Of a DNA stretch of 64,000 nucleotides, positions 53,474-64,000 are shown piece by piece. A program made the position numbers and the translations under genes. Under the pieces are notes generated by a model. It did no database searches and had not been told where the DNA came from. It worked only from the letters and a program-made list of their open reading frames with translations. The DNA is taken from contig RQOL01000723.1 of assembly GCA_013076295.1 (NCBI GenBank), positions 1-64,000 on the forward strand, in the 5' to 3' direction. The stretch comes from Sanderia malayensis (Eukaryota; Cnidaria; Scyphozoa; Semaeostomeae; Pelagiidae). Positions within the stretch are counted from its first letter, which is position 1. Every line of letters starts with the position of its first letter.

Positions 53474-56400
53474 ATGCCCCGAGCAAGTCCTCGCAGTCGA
53501 CGAGAAAGGGAAAGACGGAGGGCCTATGTCAGAGTTCTCCGACAGCAACAACCTGAAACCGTTCAAACACGGTCAGGTCAACAACCAGCTACAGCCCCTG
53601 TCGACGAATTGCTGCAATTGCAACTCCAGCACGGCCATGCTCAGCAACCGCAGTTCCCATACAGCAACCTGAACAAAGAAGTGAAGCTGAAGTGAACACC
53701 GATCAGTTACAGCCCACACCCAACGCAGCAGGGGGGGAAGGAATGCAAACTGATGCAAGATGGATGCCACCGCAACCCTTCCAGTTTTTTCCACAACCGC
53801 TGCCACAGCCACAGCAGATGCAACAGGGGGCAGTACAACCAGCAGAGGAACAGCGAGCAGCACCAGCTATTCCACAGCAAAATGCCAATCCTCCACCGCA
53901 GAACCACGATCTCCACAGCATGGCACCAATGAACAATGTCTGTACACATTGCGGTGCCAAGTATTTCAAGGAGGACTGAACACCAAAAAGAAATACACAA
54001 AGTGCTGTCGGGAGGGAGCTGTCCACCTACCTGCATACAGCCTCCACCTGCAGTACTCATGCCTCTCTTCCTTGGTGATACAGAAGACACGCAAAGAGAT
54101 TCAAAAGATTTTCTTTCCAAATTTCGCCAATACAATTCTACCATGGCAATGGCATCCTGGACAGCAAATATACCCCAAGTTCCAGGCAGGGGGCCATTCG
54201 TAATAACAATACATGGCAGTGCATATCGCAGGACAGGTATGTTTGAAATTCTGTTCCCACTTCATTACCTTATGTTCCGTTACACAATAACATATTTGTT
54301 TTACAACTTTTTAGTATTGCATGATCAGTCATTATTAACAACCTGTTTTTTTTGTTTAGCCCGCCTTGGCCCATTGCCAGGACAGCAGCCAAAATATGCT
54401 GAGCTGTACATCATGGACACATCTGAAGCACTTGAGCACAGAACGAAATCCCACCAACAGGGATCTCAATAAAGACACCATCAAAAGCTCCAAGACGAAC
54501 TTCTTGCAGTCAACCCATATGCTCAAGAATACAAGAACATAGGCAACATACTGCAACAGCAAAAAGAACAGGCAACTGCAGCAAATGAGCCCATTCCCAC
54601 ATTTAACATGATTATCACGTCAAGAGCCAACCAGGATCGAAGATACGACACTCCCGCAGCGTCAGAAATAGCAGCAATCTACAGCACAAAAGACGGTGGT
54701 GCACCAGATCCAAACGAAGAACATGCACATCCAGAGACGTGACGGCTACTTGATTAACATCAAAGCAACCAATCCAGCCGCGATCCACTCACGTATCCGC
54801 TGCTGTTTCCGTTCGGTGAACATGGTTGGGGTACAACAATCGCAAGACTGCCATCAGCGCATTCACAAATCCCCGCTGACCAAGCTGAACGGCGCCAAAC
54901 CAGAGTAACGCCCAGCCAATTCTACACATACAGAATCCAAGTACGGGAAGGATTCTCAGCCCTTCACCTTTCAAGACTACTGTGTCAACAGTACTTGGTT
55001 GACGCATTCACCAAGATAGAAGGCAACGACCTTGCTTATATCAGATACCATCAGAAAGATCTCAGAGTTGAGTCGTACAAAGGACTGATGGATCACCTTT
55101 ACAGAAGAGCTGAACAACAAAATCTGATTGCACAAGCCCACAATCCAGGCGCTGCACAGCACACTGATGTTGGACGAGTCATTACCGTCCACATTTACTG
55201 GCAGCCAACGAAACATGCAACAGAATTACCAAGATGCCATGACCATTGTCAGAAAACACGGCAAGCCAGACCTATTCCTCACATTCACAGCGAATCCGAA
55301 CTGGCAAGACATCTTGGACAATTTGCTACCGAACCAGAAGCCACAAGACCGACCAGATATTGTCACACGCGTCTTTCACTTGAAATTCAAACAACTGCTG
55401 TGTGACATACTGGATCTCAACTTCTTTGGCAAAGTCATCGCTTACGTCTACACGGTGGAATTTCAAAAACGTGGACTGCCGCACACTCACATAATCATAT
55501 CTCTTGCCAACGAAGACAAACCACGCACACCAGAGCATGTTGATCGGATAATATCGGCAGAGATACCAGATGAGAACACCCACTTCCACGAACACCGAAT
55601 CATCAAGAAACACATGATGCACGGCCCGTGTGGAATTCTTAATCCCTCATGCGTTTGCATGCAAGATGGGAAATGCAAAAAGAAGTTTCCGAAAGACCTC
55701 ACACAACAAACAGAATTCAATGTCAATGGATACCCATTGTACAGACGACGAGGTATGTCAACATGAATTGCATTTCGTACTTATGATTTACACTTTCCGT
55801 GAAATGTACACAAATGTAACCATCGCAATTTCTTGCAGGCCAAACAACTGCTCAACTCAGGCAACACAGACTGAACGACTGTTGGGTTGTGCCACACAAC
55901 CTCAAACTGCTTCTCAAGTTGGACTGCCACATGAACGTGGAAGTGTGCACCACAGTCAAAAGTGTCAAGTACATTTTCAAATACATCCATAAAGGCAATG
56001 GCATGGCACACATCGAAATCAGAGAAGGTCATGAAGAAGCAAATGCCCGACAAGACATCGTCCACGATCAGATACATCAGTACCTGAATTCCAGATACGT
56101 AGGTCCGCATCAGGCAGTGTATAAACTTATGCAATACGAGATGCACGACAAAAGTCACACAATCATCCGACTTGCAATTCACTTGCCACATCAACAACCC
56201 GTATACTTCACACACCCAGAGCAAGCTGCACAGAGAAACACTGACAGCATGCTCATGGCCTACTTCAGCCTCAACCAGAGAAAAGAGAATGCTCATCGGT
56301 ACTTATATCAAGACATACCAGAGCACTACACTTACAACAAATCCGCTAAGCAATGGCAGCAACGGAAGCGTCGATCAGCCAAAGGTGTCATAGGCAGAAT

Positions 56401-58392
56401 ATACAATGTTCTTCCTTCAGATCCTGAACGATTTGCCCTGAGGCTTATATTGCTACACAGAAAAGGGGCAACCTCCTTCGAAGACATCAGAACAGTTGAC
56501 GGGATCACTCACAACACGTTCAAGAATGCAGCAAGAGCTATGTCCCTCTTAGAGGATGATGCAGAGCACAGACGTTGCTTACAAGATGCAGTGGTCTTCC
56601 ACCTGCCTGCACAGATGAGACAATTGTTTGCAACACTCATCCTCTTTCAAACTCCAAGTGACATTCATGCTCTCTTCACAGAATTCCAAGAAGACATGGC
56701 AGAAGATTATGTCAGACACGGTCAGCTTCAGGATCCCAACGCAACATTCCAGCAGCAACACATTCACATGTGCCTGGCCGACATCCAGAAAAACCTGCAC
56801 ATTCACGGAAAATCCCTCAAGGACTTCCCCGAGATGCCGCAGCTACCTGCCAACTATGCTCAGCCACAACAGCCAGCTGACGAAATCAACATTGAACAGG
56901 AACGAGAGCAAGGACAACGAATGTTCGAGCAACTCAATCCAGAACAACTGCAGATACACAACACCATTGTGCAAGCCATCGAGATGCAGTCACCAGACAA
57001 CTGTTTCTTTCTCGACGGTCCAGCAGGAACTGGCAAAACCTTCCTGTACAACACATTGGTACACAATCTGCAAGCTTCCGGACACAAAGTCAAATGCGTA
57101 GCATACTCCGGAATAGCAGCAACACTGCTCATTAACGGCAGAACAGCACACTCGACATTTCAGATACCAATTCCTCTGCTCGACGATTCCACTTGCAACA
57201 TCAAAGCACAAGGTCTCCGAGCACAACAACTGCGAGACACAACGCTATTCATTTGGGACGAAGCTTCCATGATTCCAGCAACAGCACTCAAAGCAGTTGA
57301 CCGTCTGCTCAGAGACATCACCAAAGTCGAACAACCTTTCGGCGGCAAATACTTCATGCTTGGCGGTGACTTCAGACAAGTACTGCCAGTTGTCAAGAAC
57401 GCAGGCAGAGAACGAGTGGTGCAAGAATGCCTCAAGTCACGAAAAGTGAGGATCTGTGGTCTCATTTCCAACAATTCAGACTCAATACAAACATGAGAGC
57501 TGTTCAAGACGAGACTTACCAAGCATTCTCAGACTAGCTTCTCCGAATAGGCAATGGAGTAGAACCTTACGATGATGAAGATCAGATCAGCCTTCCACAG
57601 CAAATCTGCATCAAGTCACTTAAGATCTCATGAACTCATCTATCCTCAAGCTGAATCAGCAGATGCACACCTCTTACTGGATCCCAACACCATGTCTGAG
57701 CGTTGTTGTTTGACACCAAAGAACGAGTTCTCACATCACATCAACAACTCATTCTGCAAAGACTTCCAACACCCCGGAAACAGTACCTCAGCATTGACAG
57801 AGTCGAAACAGATGATCCAGAAGAGGCTGCAGCATATCCCATGGAGTTTCTCAATGCACAAACCCCAGGCGGAATGCCTCTACATTCACTACAATTGAAG
57901 GTAGGCACACTATATTTGAACACTTCATTTAAAATTGCTTTGCCTTACTCAATCTAGGCTCACTCAATCTCATTTTCCTTTAGGTTGGAGCCACAATCAT
58001 TTTGCTCAGAAACATCAACCCTAAAAAGGACTATGCAATGGAACACACTAATAGTGAGAGATCTCAAACGACACATCATAACCGCAGAGATCATCACAAC
58101 TCAGAACAAGGGCCAGTATGTTACGCTTCCACGCATAACTCTGACCTGCCAAGATTCATCACTGCCGATCTCCATTGCAAGAAAACAATTTCCAGTCAGA
58201 CTTGCTTACTGCCTCACCATCAACAAGGCACAGGGACAGTCATTGAAACATGTTGGCATTCTTACCGGACCCTGTTTCTCCCACGGACAGCTGTACGTTG
58301 CAATGTCTAGAGCCAAATCGTTCTCTGGACTCAAGGTGTTCACACCTGACAACAACAAAACCAAAAACATTGTCTACAAGGAAGTCCTGTGA
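53474..58392 (+). pseudogene. canonical Helitron Rep-helicase gene with introns and frameshifts
   Basis: Encodes the rolling-circle transposase. The N-terminal basic region starts at the ATG at 53474 (R-S-R-R-E-R-E-R-R-R-A). A Gln/Pro-rich linker follows, then a zinc motif C-T-H-C-G-A ... C-C near 53940-54005, P-P-I-Q-P-P-P in another frame, an intron about 54238-54359 (GTATGT...TTTAG), Y-P-L-L-F-P-F-G-E-H-G-W near 54800, F-T-A-N-P-N-W near 55285, the HUH-type V-E-F-Q-K-R-G-L-P-H-T-H near 55457, an intron 55753-55838 (GTATGT...GCAG), Y-I-F-K-Y-I-H-K-G near 55978, Walker A G-P-A-G-T-G-K-T near 57018, W-D-E-A-S near 57256, G-G-D-F-R-Q, and finally I-N-K-A-Q-G-Q-S and V-A-M-S-R-A near 58219-58320. 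At least five frame changes are needed, mostly in the N-terminal third and near 57,500-58,000. Confidence 0.85.
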
Positions 58393-61300
58393 GTTCTCCA
58401 ATAACATCACCTCCAACCATAGACGGTAAGTCAATACACTAACCACCCTTCACCTCATTTAGAGAGCACGGTTATTCAACGACCATGACTGAGTGTGGCA
58501 CAAGACCTATGATTGATACCAAACAGCATAGGCAATCTCCATGATTGATACCAAACAGCATGGCGATAAGACCTGTGATTGATACCAAACAGCACAGGCA
58601 CAAGACCTGTGATTGATACCAAACAGCACAGGCACAAGACCTATGATTGATACCAAACAGCATAGGCAATCTCCAAGATTGATACCAAACAGCATGGGAT
58701 AAGACCTGTGATTGATACCAAACAGCACAGGCACAAGACCTATGATTGATACCAAACAGCATAGGCAATCTCCATGATTGATACCAAACAGCATGGGGAT
58801 AAGACCTATGATTGATACCAAACAGCATAGGCAAAGTACACTTGCTGCAATCAGTCTAGCTCTCACCAACATTCCCCACCATACAATGTCATTCTAACTC
58901 CCCAAGCTAACCCAGCATCTACCTTTATACTTTCATTCCTTTACTAATATTGCTTTTTCTAACCCATAGATAACATTATTTTGTATAACATGATCAACAA
59001 TTTTCCATGAGTTATGCTTTGCCATGTACCTTTATGTTGCCTATGGGAACATGGATTTCCTTTCTCTCTGTGCAAGCTGCCTATACCCTATCCATTCATA
59101 AAAAACCAAGTTACTGTGTACAATCTACACAAAATATTTCCTACCAATATATACAAGTTTGGGGTCATTTACAACCACCATGTGGCAGCTTTCACAAAAA
59201 AGGAAAACTCAAACAATGGATGCTCCTTGACGTGGTGTTTGAGCTTTTAGCTAATGCATCCGGCAACACCCCTAATTTTTTCTACAGCCTGAATTTATAA
59301 TCGCACACAAAACAGCGAACATCAACAGCATTTTCATGTATCCATGCACATAACATCACAATTTCTCAGGTATGTTAAAATTTACTGACATATTTCATCC
59401 CCTCTTATGTATGCATCTTACGGCCAAAACTATAATATAATAAACATCCTTTCTTGCATGTAGAAATCGATAATATATCTATATTTTCTGTCGAGACACA
59501 CGAAAGCTTCCTTACGATTTAAAAGCCCACGTTTTAGGCCAATTCGATCAGCTAAGCATCGCGCTCACGCCGTTCTTTAAATTTATCGCAACCTTTCAGG
59601 AACACTAAGTGCCAGGCAAAGTAATACAAATCAGTATTCAAACTTACCGCACTTTTTCCACAGACTTTTCTTTTTGGGTTCAATGACAACAGCAATTTCT
59701 GTCTCTATTACCGTTCACCATAGAGATAGGATAAAAGATAATGTACAATTTTTTCCAAATTCATTTTCTACAGTGCGAACGAGGCTCACCCTCCAGACGC
59801 CATCTCACCAATGGCAGACATTTTTTTCCCACTTGATACTTCGAGACCCTGTGACTTTCACCCTTTCATAGATAAAAGGCCTATCAACTTGCACATAAGA
59901 AGAATACTAAATTCATACAATAGTTGTAACATTCATAACAACAAATCATAACTATTTCATAAAATGAACATAAATAATACTTTCCTCATTATTCATTGTT
60001 TCTCTGAGGTTTTTAATTAAAAGTATCAATGCCATTTGACTTTACAATTTGAAGTAATCCCTGTGGTGCCGTATCCGCCATTTCAACTGCGCATCCTCTT
60101 TACTTTCCCGCATGTGCACACTCAGCCAGCCCGCGAGAACATTTCCCTCCAGTTATTATTTCAAGACAAGACAAAGATAAACACCATCATACGTTTCTCT
60201 TATCATTTTAGCTACAATTAAAAATATATTTCGCCATTTTCGGCTCTCTTCCATCTTTCCTTCCATCTTTCCTTCCATCTCCTTTTCCGTCTTTTCTTCC
60301 TCTCTTCCCTCTCCCCTCTCTTCTTTTCACCACCACATGCACCTCCGTTTCTTCTCTAACAACAAAACATCCATATCAATAATCTTGATAATTCATCACA
60401 GCAACACAGTATAAATAATTACAATAATACGCAGTAATACCACATACCCCACTTCTCGCAACACCTCTCCTTCGCCATTTTCCAGTATGAATCTCAATTT
60501 TCTGTCTTTCACTACATCTCTTCCAATTTGCCACTTCAGGCCACGCATCCCACTCATTCGATCCCATTCCACAACCTACGATAAACAGCAAAATCAATTC
60601 ATTATATATAATTCTAAACGAATGCTTATATCCAAAAATCTTCAGATCTATCCACCTAACTTTTCAATTTATATATGTCCAATGAGTACCTACCTTCCTC
60701 TCTTCTCTGTAAATCACTGTCACGTTTATCTTCACCATTTTTTAAAATTCACCACTCCAATTGAAATCTTCATGCAATTAAATATTTGATTTGCTTCACT
60801 GTTACATACAGCCAACCCAATTCAATACACCCCACGTCCCCCAATTCTTAACATGCTATTTTCAACATCTTTTTTACAAACAATAACACCGTTCTGCATT
60901 TCTAACACTATCACATCCTATTTTTCTTTTTTTTCTTTTCAATACACAATGAACTTGCTCCTGGGGAATCGACTATGGCGTTTCAATACAATCTTTCCAT
61001 ACATTTATGGTCATTATTATTCAACGTCATCACATTCCTTTTCTACACAATTTCCTTTTCGCTTTCCTTGGAACTTGAGCTTTTTGCCAGCTCAACCAGC
61101 TTTCACGCCCCATTCAATCATCTACGAAAGCCAGTAACATTCATTCATTCTTCTTTTCCTTCCAACTTTCAACTGCAGATCCAGGTTACACCCAACACAT
61201 GCTAACCCATCATACGCGCCGTCCACAATCCTTACAAAATTCAACATCCTCTTAGAAAAACAATCGAACCCTATTTCATCTCGCACTTTATTTCAACCCC

Positions 61301-61806
61301 TTTTCTTCTTCCATTCTCTTAAGTGCTAAGGAAGTTGCACCTATGCTGTTCCATGTGCTCGATTTCAAGTTTTTTTCTCCACTCCATCAATCTTTATGCG
61401 ATCACTCTCTTCAAGCAACACCAGAGACAACACATACGCAAGACCATCGTGAACCTTCACTGCTTTATTCATCCGTGAGTACCATACTTTCTTCACATTG
61501 ACAATTATTATTACAAGTAGTTACGCATTGTAACTCACTGATAATTTTTCTATATGCGAAACATTCATCAAGTGATATACTTTTTCAATTTACCTACATA
61601 CAATAATCATACAACACATTTTTAGATTTGCGAGCTTCACAGCAAGACTTTTTGCGAATTCTAACGTTATATTCCAGTTATTCAATCATAAAAAGGTCAG
61701 TTAAACTTTTACATATTACGTAGCGCTTTTATTTTGTCATTACTTTCATTATTTGTAAATTTATATTATTAAATACATTCTGACACGCTTTTCTAACATT
61801 TTTAGC
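58393..61806. other. Helitron interior without a supported gene
   Basis: Holds a minisatellite (58502-58838), a pyrimidine-rich tract (60245-60345, repeated cttccatcttt) and AT-rich DNA. Frames of up to 100 codons are hydrophobic and motif-free. A tttttag acceptor directly before 61807 implies an upstream exon somewhere here. Confidence 0.5.
58502..58838. repeat. minisatellite, about 32-bp unit, ten copies
   Basis: Each unit contains GATTGATACCAAACAGCA. Spacers alternate between acctatg/acctgtg and atctccatg types, giving a partial three-unit higher-order order. It lies about 110 bases after the Rep-helicase stop. Confidence 0.95.
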
Positions 61807-62106
61807 ATGGACCAAGATTTGAAAATTATTGCTAGAACATCCCGCGACACAGCTGCACGTTTAGAGCAAACGTGCAGGTTCATCGACCGAAATACAGAGA
61901 TAGCAAACCAGTGCTATCAGAGGGTTCGCAATTCGAATCGGATAACAAAGTCGAAAGTAAAGGAGGGAATGGCCAGAGCAAAGCACAACGAAAAACTGGC
62001 AATGAAGTTGTTAGAAAAGCACTTCGAACAACAACTTCAGCTATCACTCCAAGAAGACGACTTCGACGTCAGCGTGTTGCCACCAGACGAAACACAGCCA
62101 CAATAA
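61807..62106 (+). CDS. unknown 99-residue Helitron-carried protein, possible longer product after a stop
   Basis: ATG directly after a splice-acceptor-like tttttagc. The product is helical and charged (T-A-A-R-L-E-Q-T, R-N-T-E-I-A-N-Q, M-A-R-A-K-H-N-E-K-L-A-M-K-L-L-E-K-H-F), likely a coiled coil, with an acidic tail. The stop TAA at 62104-62106 is followed in the same frame by 30 open codons rich in Gln, Glu, Asp and Asn up to a TAA at 62197-62199. The stop may therefore be recent or the reading error of a CAA/GAA codon. AATAAA at 62323-62328 follows. No family recognised. Confidence 0.5.
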   Translation: MDQDLKIIARTSRDTAARLEQTCRFIDRNTEIANQCYQRVRNSNRITKSKVKEGMARAKHNEKLAMKLLEKHFEQQLQLSLQEDDFDVSVLPPDETQPQ

Positions 62107-62322
62107 GAACAACCACACCCTACTGAACTTGAACAAAACGACGAGTCCCAATCACAGGTAAACGATGACGAACCTAACGATGACAACAGCACAGAATAAC
62201 AGATACATAACAACAACTAACTAACGGCAACTATAACTAACAGGCACCAAAACTTCTAGCAGTACAGCAACATACATCTTTCTTTTACCGGCAATATGTT
62301 GACGTCGAAGTCACAATCATTT

Positions 62323-62328
62323 AATAAA
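62323..62328 (+). promoter_or_regulatory. AATAAA polyadenylation signal after the accessory gene
   Basis: Perfect hexamer 124 bases after the second stop. Confidence 0.5.
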
Positions 62329-62554
62329 ACTTTCTTCTGTTATTTTTACTATATATATATATTTACTATATTCTTAACATAATCTTTATAATTATTCTAA
62401 TTTTTACCTGTTATTGTTATTTCTAATTGTTATTTAATACTTTCCAATTTTAAAATTTTATTTCCTCAAATTATACACTTACAGCGAAAGTCAGTTTTAT
62501 CTATCGAAAGTCTGCTCTAAATACGCCAACAGCTCGCCATTTCTCTCAGATCAA

Positions 62555-62925
62555 AGGCCAAAACAAAAGAGGCCCACCCCACTTTTGTTTAAGATCGCTG
62601 TTCAACTCAGATCAAAGGACAAACAATAACAACCACCGCACTTTTGTTGAAGATCACTATTCAACTCAGATCGGAGGCCAAACAATAACAACCCACCGCA
62701 CTTTTGTTTAAGATCGCTGTTCAACTCAAATCAAAGGCCAAACAATAACAACCCACCGCACTTTTGTTTAAGATCGCTGTTCAACTCAGATCAAAGGCCA
62801 AACAATAACAACCCACAGCACTTTTGTTTAAGATCGCTGTTCAACTGAGATCGAAGGCCAACACACTAGGCCCACTTTTGTTGAAGATCGCTGTTCCACT
62901 CAGATCGGAGGCCAACACACTAGGG
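62555..62925. repeat. 60-bp subterminal tandem repeats of the Helitron, about six copies
   Basis: Units contain cacttttgtttaagatcgctgttcaactcagatc(a/g)(a/g)aggccaaacaataacaacccacc in pieces, with increasing divergence outward. Such subterminal repeats are frequent near Helitron 3' ends. Confidence 0.92.
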
Positions 62926-62931
62926 AGGTGA

Positions 62932-62957
62932 CGCGCGAAGCGCGCCAGCCTTCCTAG
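62932..62957 (+). other. Helitron 3' terminal hairpin and CTAG end
   Basis: Stem CGCGC/GCGCG (62932-62936 and 62940-62944) with a GAA loop, then CTAG at 62954-62957 and T as the next host base. This is the standard Helitron termination signal and defines the exact 3' end. Confidence 0.85.
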
Positions 62958-62988
62958 TATAGCCTAAAATTCGAGTCAACAAGGCAAC

Positions 62989-64000
62989 ATGAATCCAGAT
63001 GGAAACGATTCGAAAATTCGCCAGCTCAGAGAGTGCCTTGGCGAAGCAACTCATTTGTTGGCCGAGCTGGCTGGAAATGGTACACAATTAAATTTAGGGA
63101 TGAGCTAGTTGTTGGTGCTGCAAGTTCTTCCACGTCAACTGCTGGAACCAGCAGGCAAGACAGGCCTGATCTGCCATCATCCGCATCGCTCCACGGAGGC
63201 CAAGGAAGATTGCTCGGGCGAGCAAGACCTGGTGGTGTAGCACCAGTACGCCTAAACCAAACTTTGGGTCGTGCAAGAAGCATGATTCAGCAAGCTTCGA
63301 GCTCTGGATTGTTGAGACGATTATCACGTACAGAAAGACTGCGTTCCACTGCCACTGCCACCATGAGCTCTGTGAGTAAACCGCCGAAAAAGCCAAAACT
63401 GGAAGAGACAAGACCATTCGAATTTGTTTTGATGAATTTTGGGGAAGACCATGATGTTGAGAAAGTAATATCGATGATTTCATAGCCTTCAGAGGTTTCA
63501 TTCAACTAAATACCACGGACAAGGAGCCAGGCATAAGGACAAAGATTGCAAGTGCAATCAAAACTCAGTTTCCCCTTGTTGCAGCGCATGATTTGATCTT
63601 CCTGAAAGCCACAAGAAGGAAATTAGCCAGTGTGTGAGTGCTGAAGGGTTTTCATATGATTACAAACAGGTTAAGTTATGTGGACAAGGAGCAATCTGTG
63701 TGATGCTTAAACCAGAGTTTTCATTCATGTTAGAAACAACAAGCCTCGAAGATGATGTTGAATGTCTCCCCGCTTCTTCTGCAAACTCCCTCAGTACAAG
63801 CACAGTTTCTTCAGCAAACATTTTGCCCCAAAACACTAATTCGACATTGATCAGTAAAGAAAACATGACTGTCCCCAGTGCTTTAGAATCATTTGAAGGG
63901 GACACCACTGGACCTTCTGATGGCTCGCAAAGTACTACATCAAACCAAGATGAATTTCTAAACAATGCAACAGGAATGCTAGATGATACCTCAACTCATT
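62989..64000 (+). pseudogene. 5' part of a second gene, possibly HECT-like family, frame-broken and cut by the window end
   Basis: The ATG at 62989 encodes M-N-P-D-G-N-D-S-K-I-R-Q-L-R-E-C-L-G, helical, stopping in frame at 63106. The next piece (to 63484) is Ser/Arg-rich then F-V-L-M-N-F-G-E-D. Further frames continue with F-I-A-F-R-G-F-I, A-S-A-I-K-T-Q-F-P-L-V, D-L-I-F-L-K-A-T-R-R-K-L and G-Q-G-A-I-C-V-M-L-K-P, then a Ser/Thr-rich stretch to the window edge. The ubiquitin-like segment and linker fit the N-terminal part of the animal G2/M-type HECT-like family; the HECT part would lie beyond the window. At least three frame changes or stops exist. Confidence 0.45.

Larger units (their letters stand above)
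53474..62957 (+). mobile_element. Helitron, 3' end defined, 5' end unresolved
   Basis: The 3' terminus is classical: GC hairpin at 932-944 of the 62.9-kb stretch, nine bases, then CTAG at 62954-62957 followed by T. The autonomous gene lies on the same strand upstream, with the intervening 4.5 kb carrying a minisatellite, an accessory gene and 60-bp repeats. The 5' TC end was not found; it must lie between about 51.62 and 53.47 kb if the element is contiguous. The start given here is that of the Rep gene. Confidence 0.75.

Noticed and set aside
53703..54144. Minus-strand Cys/Trp-rich frames
   Set aside because: They are antisense to the Gln/Pro-rich Helitron N-terminus and lack any motif.
58472..58872. 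Minus-strand frames of about 120 codons with repeated W-Y-Q-S and C-C-L-V-S-I
   Set aside because: Translation of the 32-bp minisatellite; the repeat length makes several frames open at once.
62555..62925. CRISPR-like regularly spaced repeats
   Set aside because: Directly adjacent 60-bp tandem units with no unique spacers, in an animal genome next to a Helitron end.

Overview
The window is animal (metazoan) nuclear DNA, almost certainly from an invertebrate. The signs are GT-AG introns, AATAAA signals, a KMT5A-like SET exon, large satellite arrays, and many class II elements (Helentron, Helitron, Maverick/adintovirus, hAT MITE, a YqaJ-bearing cut-and-paste element). The mix of Maverick, SWIM-YqaJ and HECT-like genes is often seen in cnidarian genomes, but the sequence alone does not fix the taxon. 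Almost everything here is mobile or repetitive; there is little ordinary host coding sequence.

Layout. 1-8.16 kb: a Helentron-type element (tandem OTU domains, HUH Rep, PIF1 helicase, exonuclease-endonuclease-phosphatase domain, then a separately spliced RPA-like OB-fold gene). 8.2-13.2 kb: AT-rich degenerate DNA with one broken unknown gene. 13.2-26.3 kb: a higher-order tandem duplication of about 6.84 kb, made of arrays of a 143-bp satellite alternating with a 4.1-kb segment; each 4.1-kb copy carries a candidate multi-exon gene and an hAT-like MITE with an 8-bp target duplication. 27.3-27.95 kb: first two exons of a KMT5A-like SET gene. 28.6-37.4 kb: a decayed Maverick/Polinton-adintovirus with penton-like, core-like, major capsid, adenain-like protease and protein-primed DNA polymerase genes. 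A promoter packed with perfect heat-shock elements lies between the polymerase (minus strand) and a 157-residue gene (plus strand). No integrase or packaging ATPase is seen.

37.4-42.6 kb: nested repeats and microsatellites. 42.7-43.2 kb: an unknown small gene. 43.244-51.620 kb: an 8.4-kb element bounded by about 120-135-bp terminal inverted repeats. It holds a SAP-SWIM-YqaJ nuclease gene, an integrase-like remnant, a zinc-ribbon plus HECT-like gene, a DDE_Tnp_4 transposase remnant and a Myb/SANT-like gene. 51.6-52.5 kb: tandem repeats. 53.5-62.957 kb: a canonical Helitron (Rep-helicase with introns and frameshifts, a minisatellite, an accessory gene, 60-bp repeats, a terminal hairpin and CTAG end). 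Its 3' end lies 31 bp before the start codon of a second gene that may belong to the HECT-like family and runs off the window.

Many reading-frame breaks fall in homopolymers, and the two 4.1-kb copies differ mostly by one-base homopolymer losses clustered at one end of the second copy. Some apparent pseudogenes may therefore reflect uncorrected long-read errors. Other breaks (in-frame stops in the Maverick polymerase and the RPA-like gene) cannot be explained that way.
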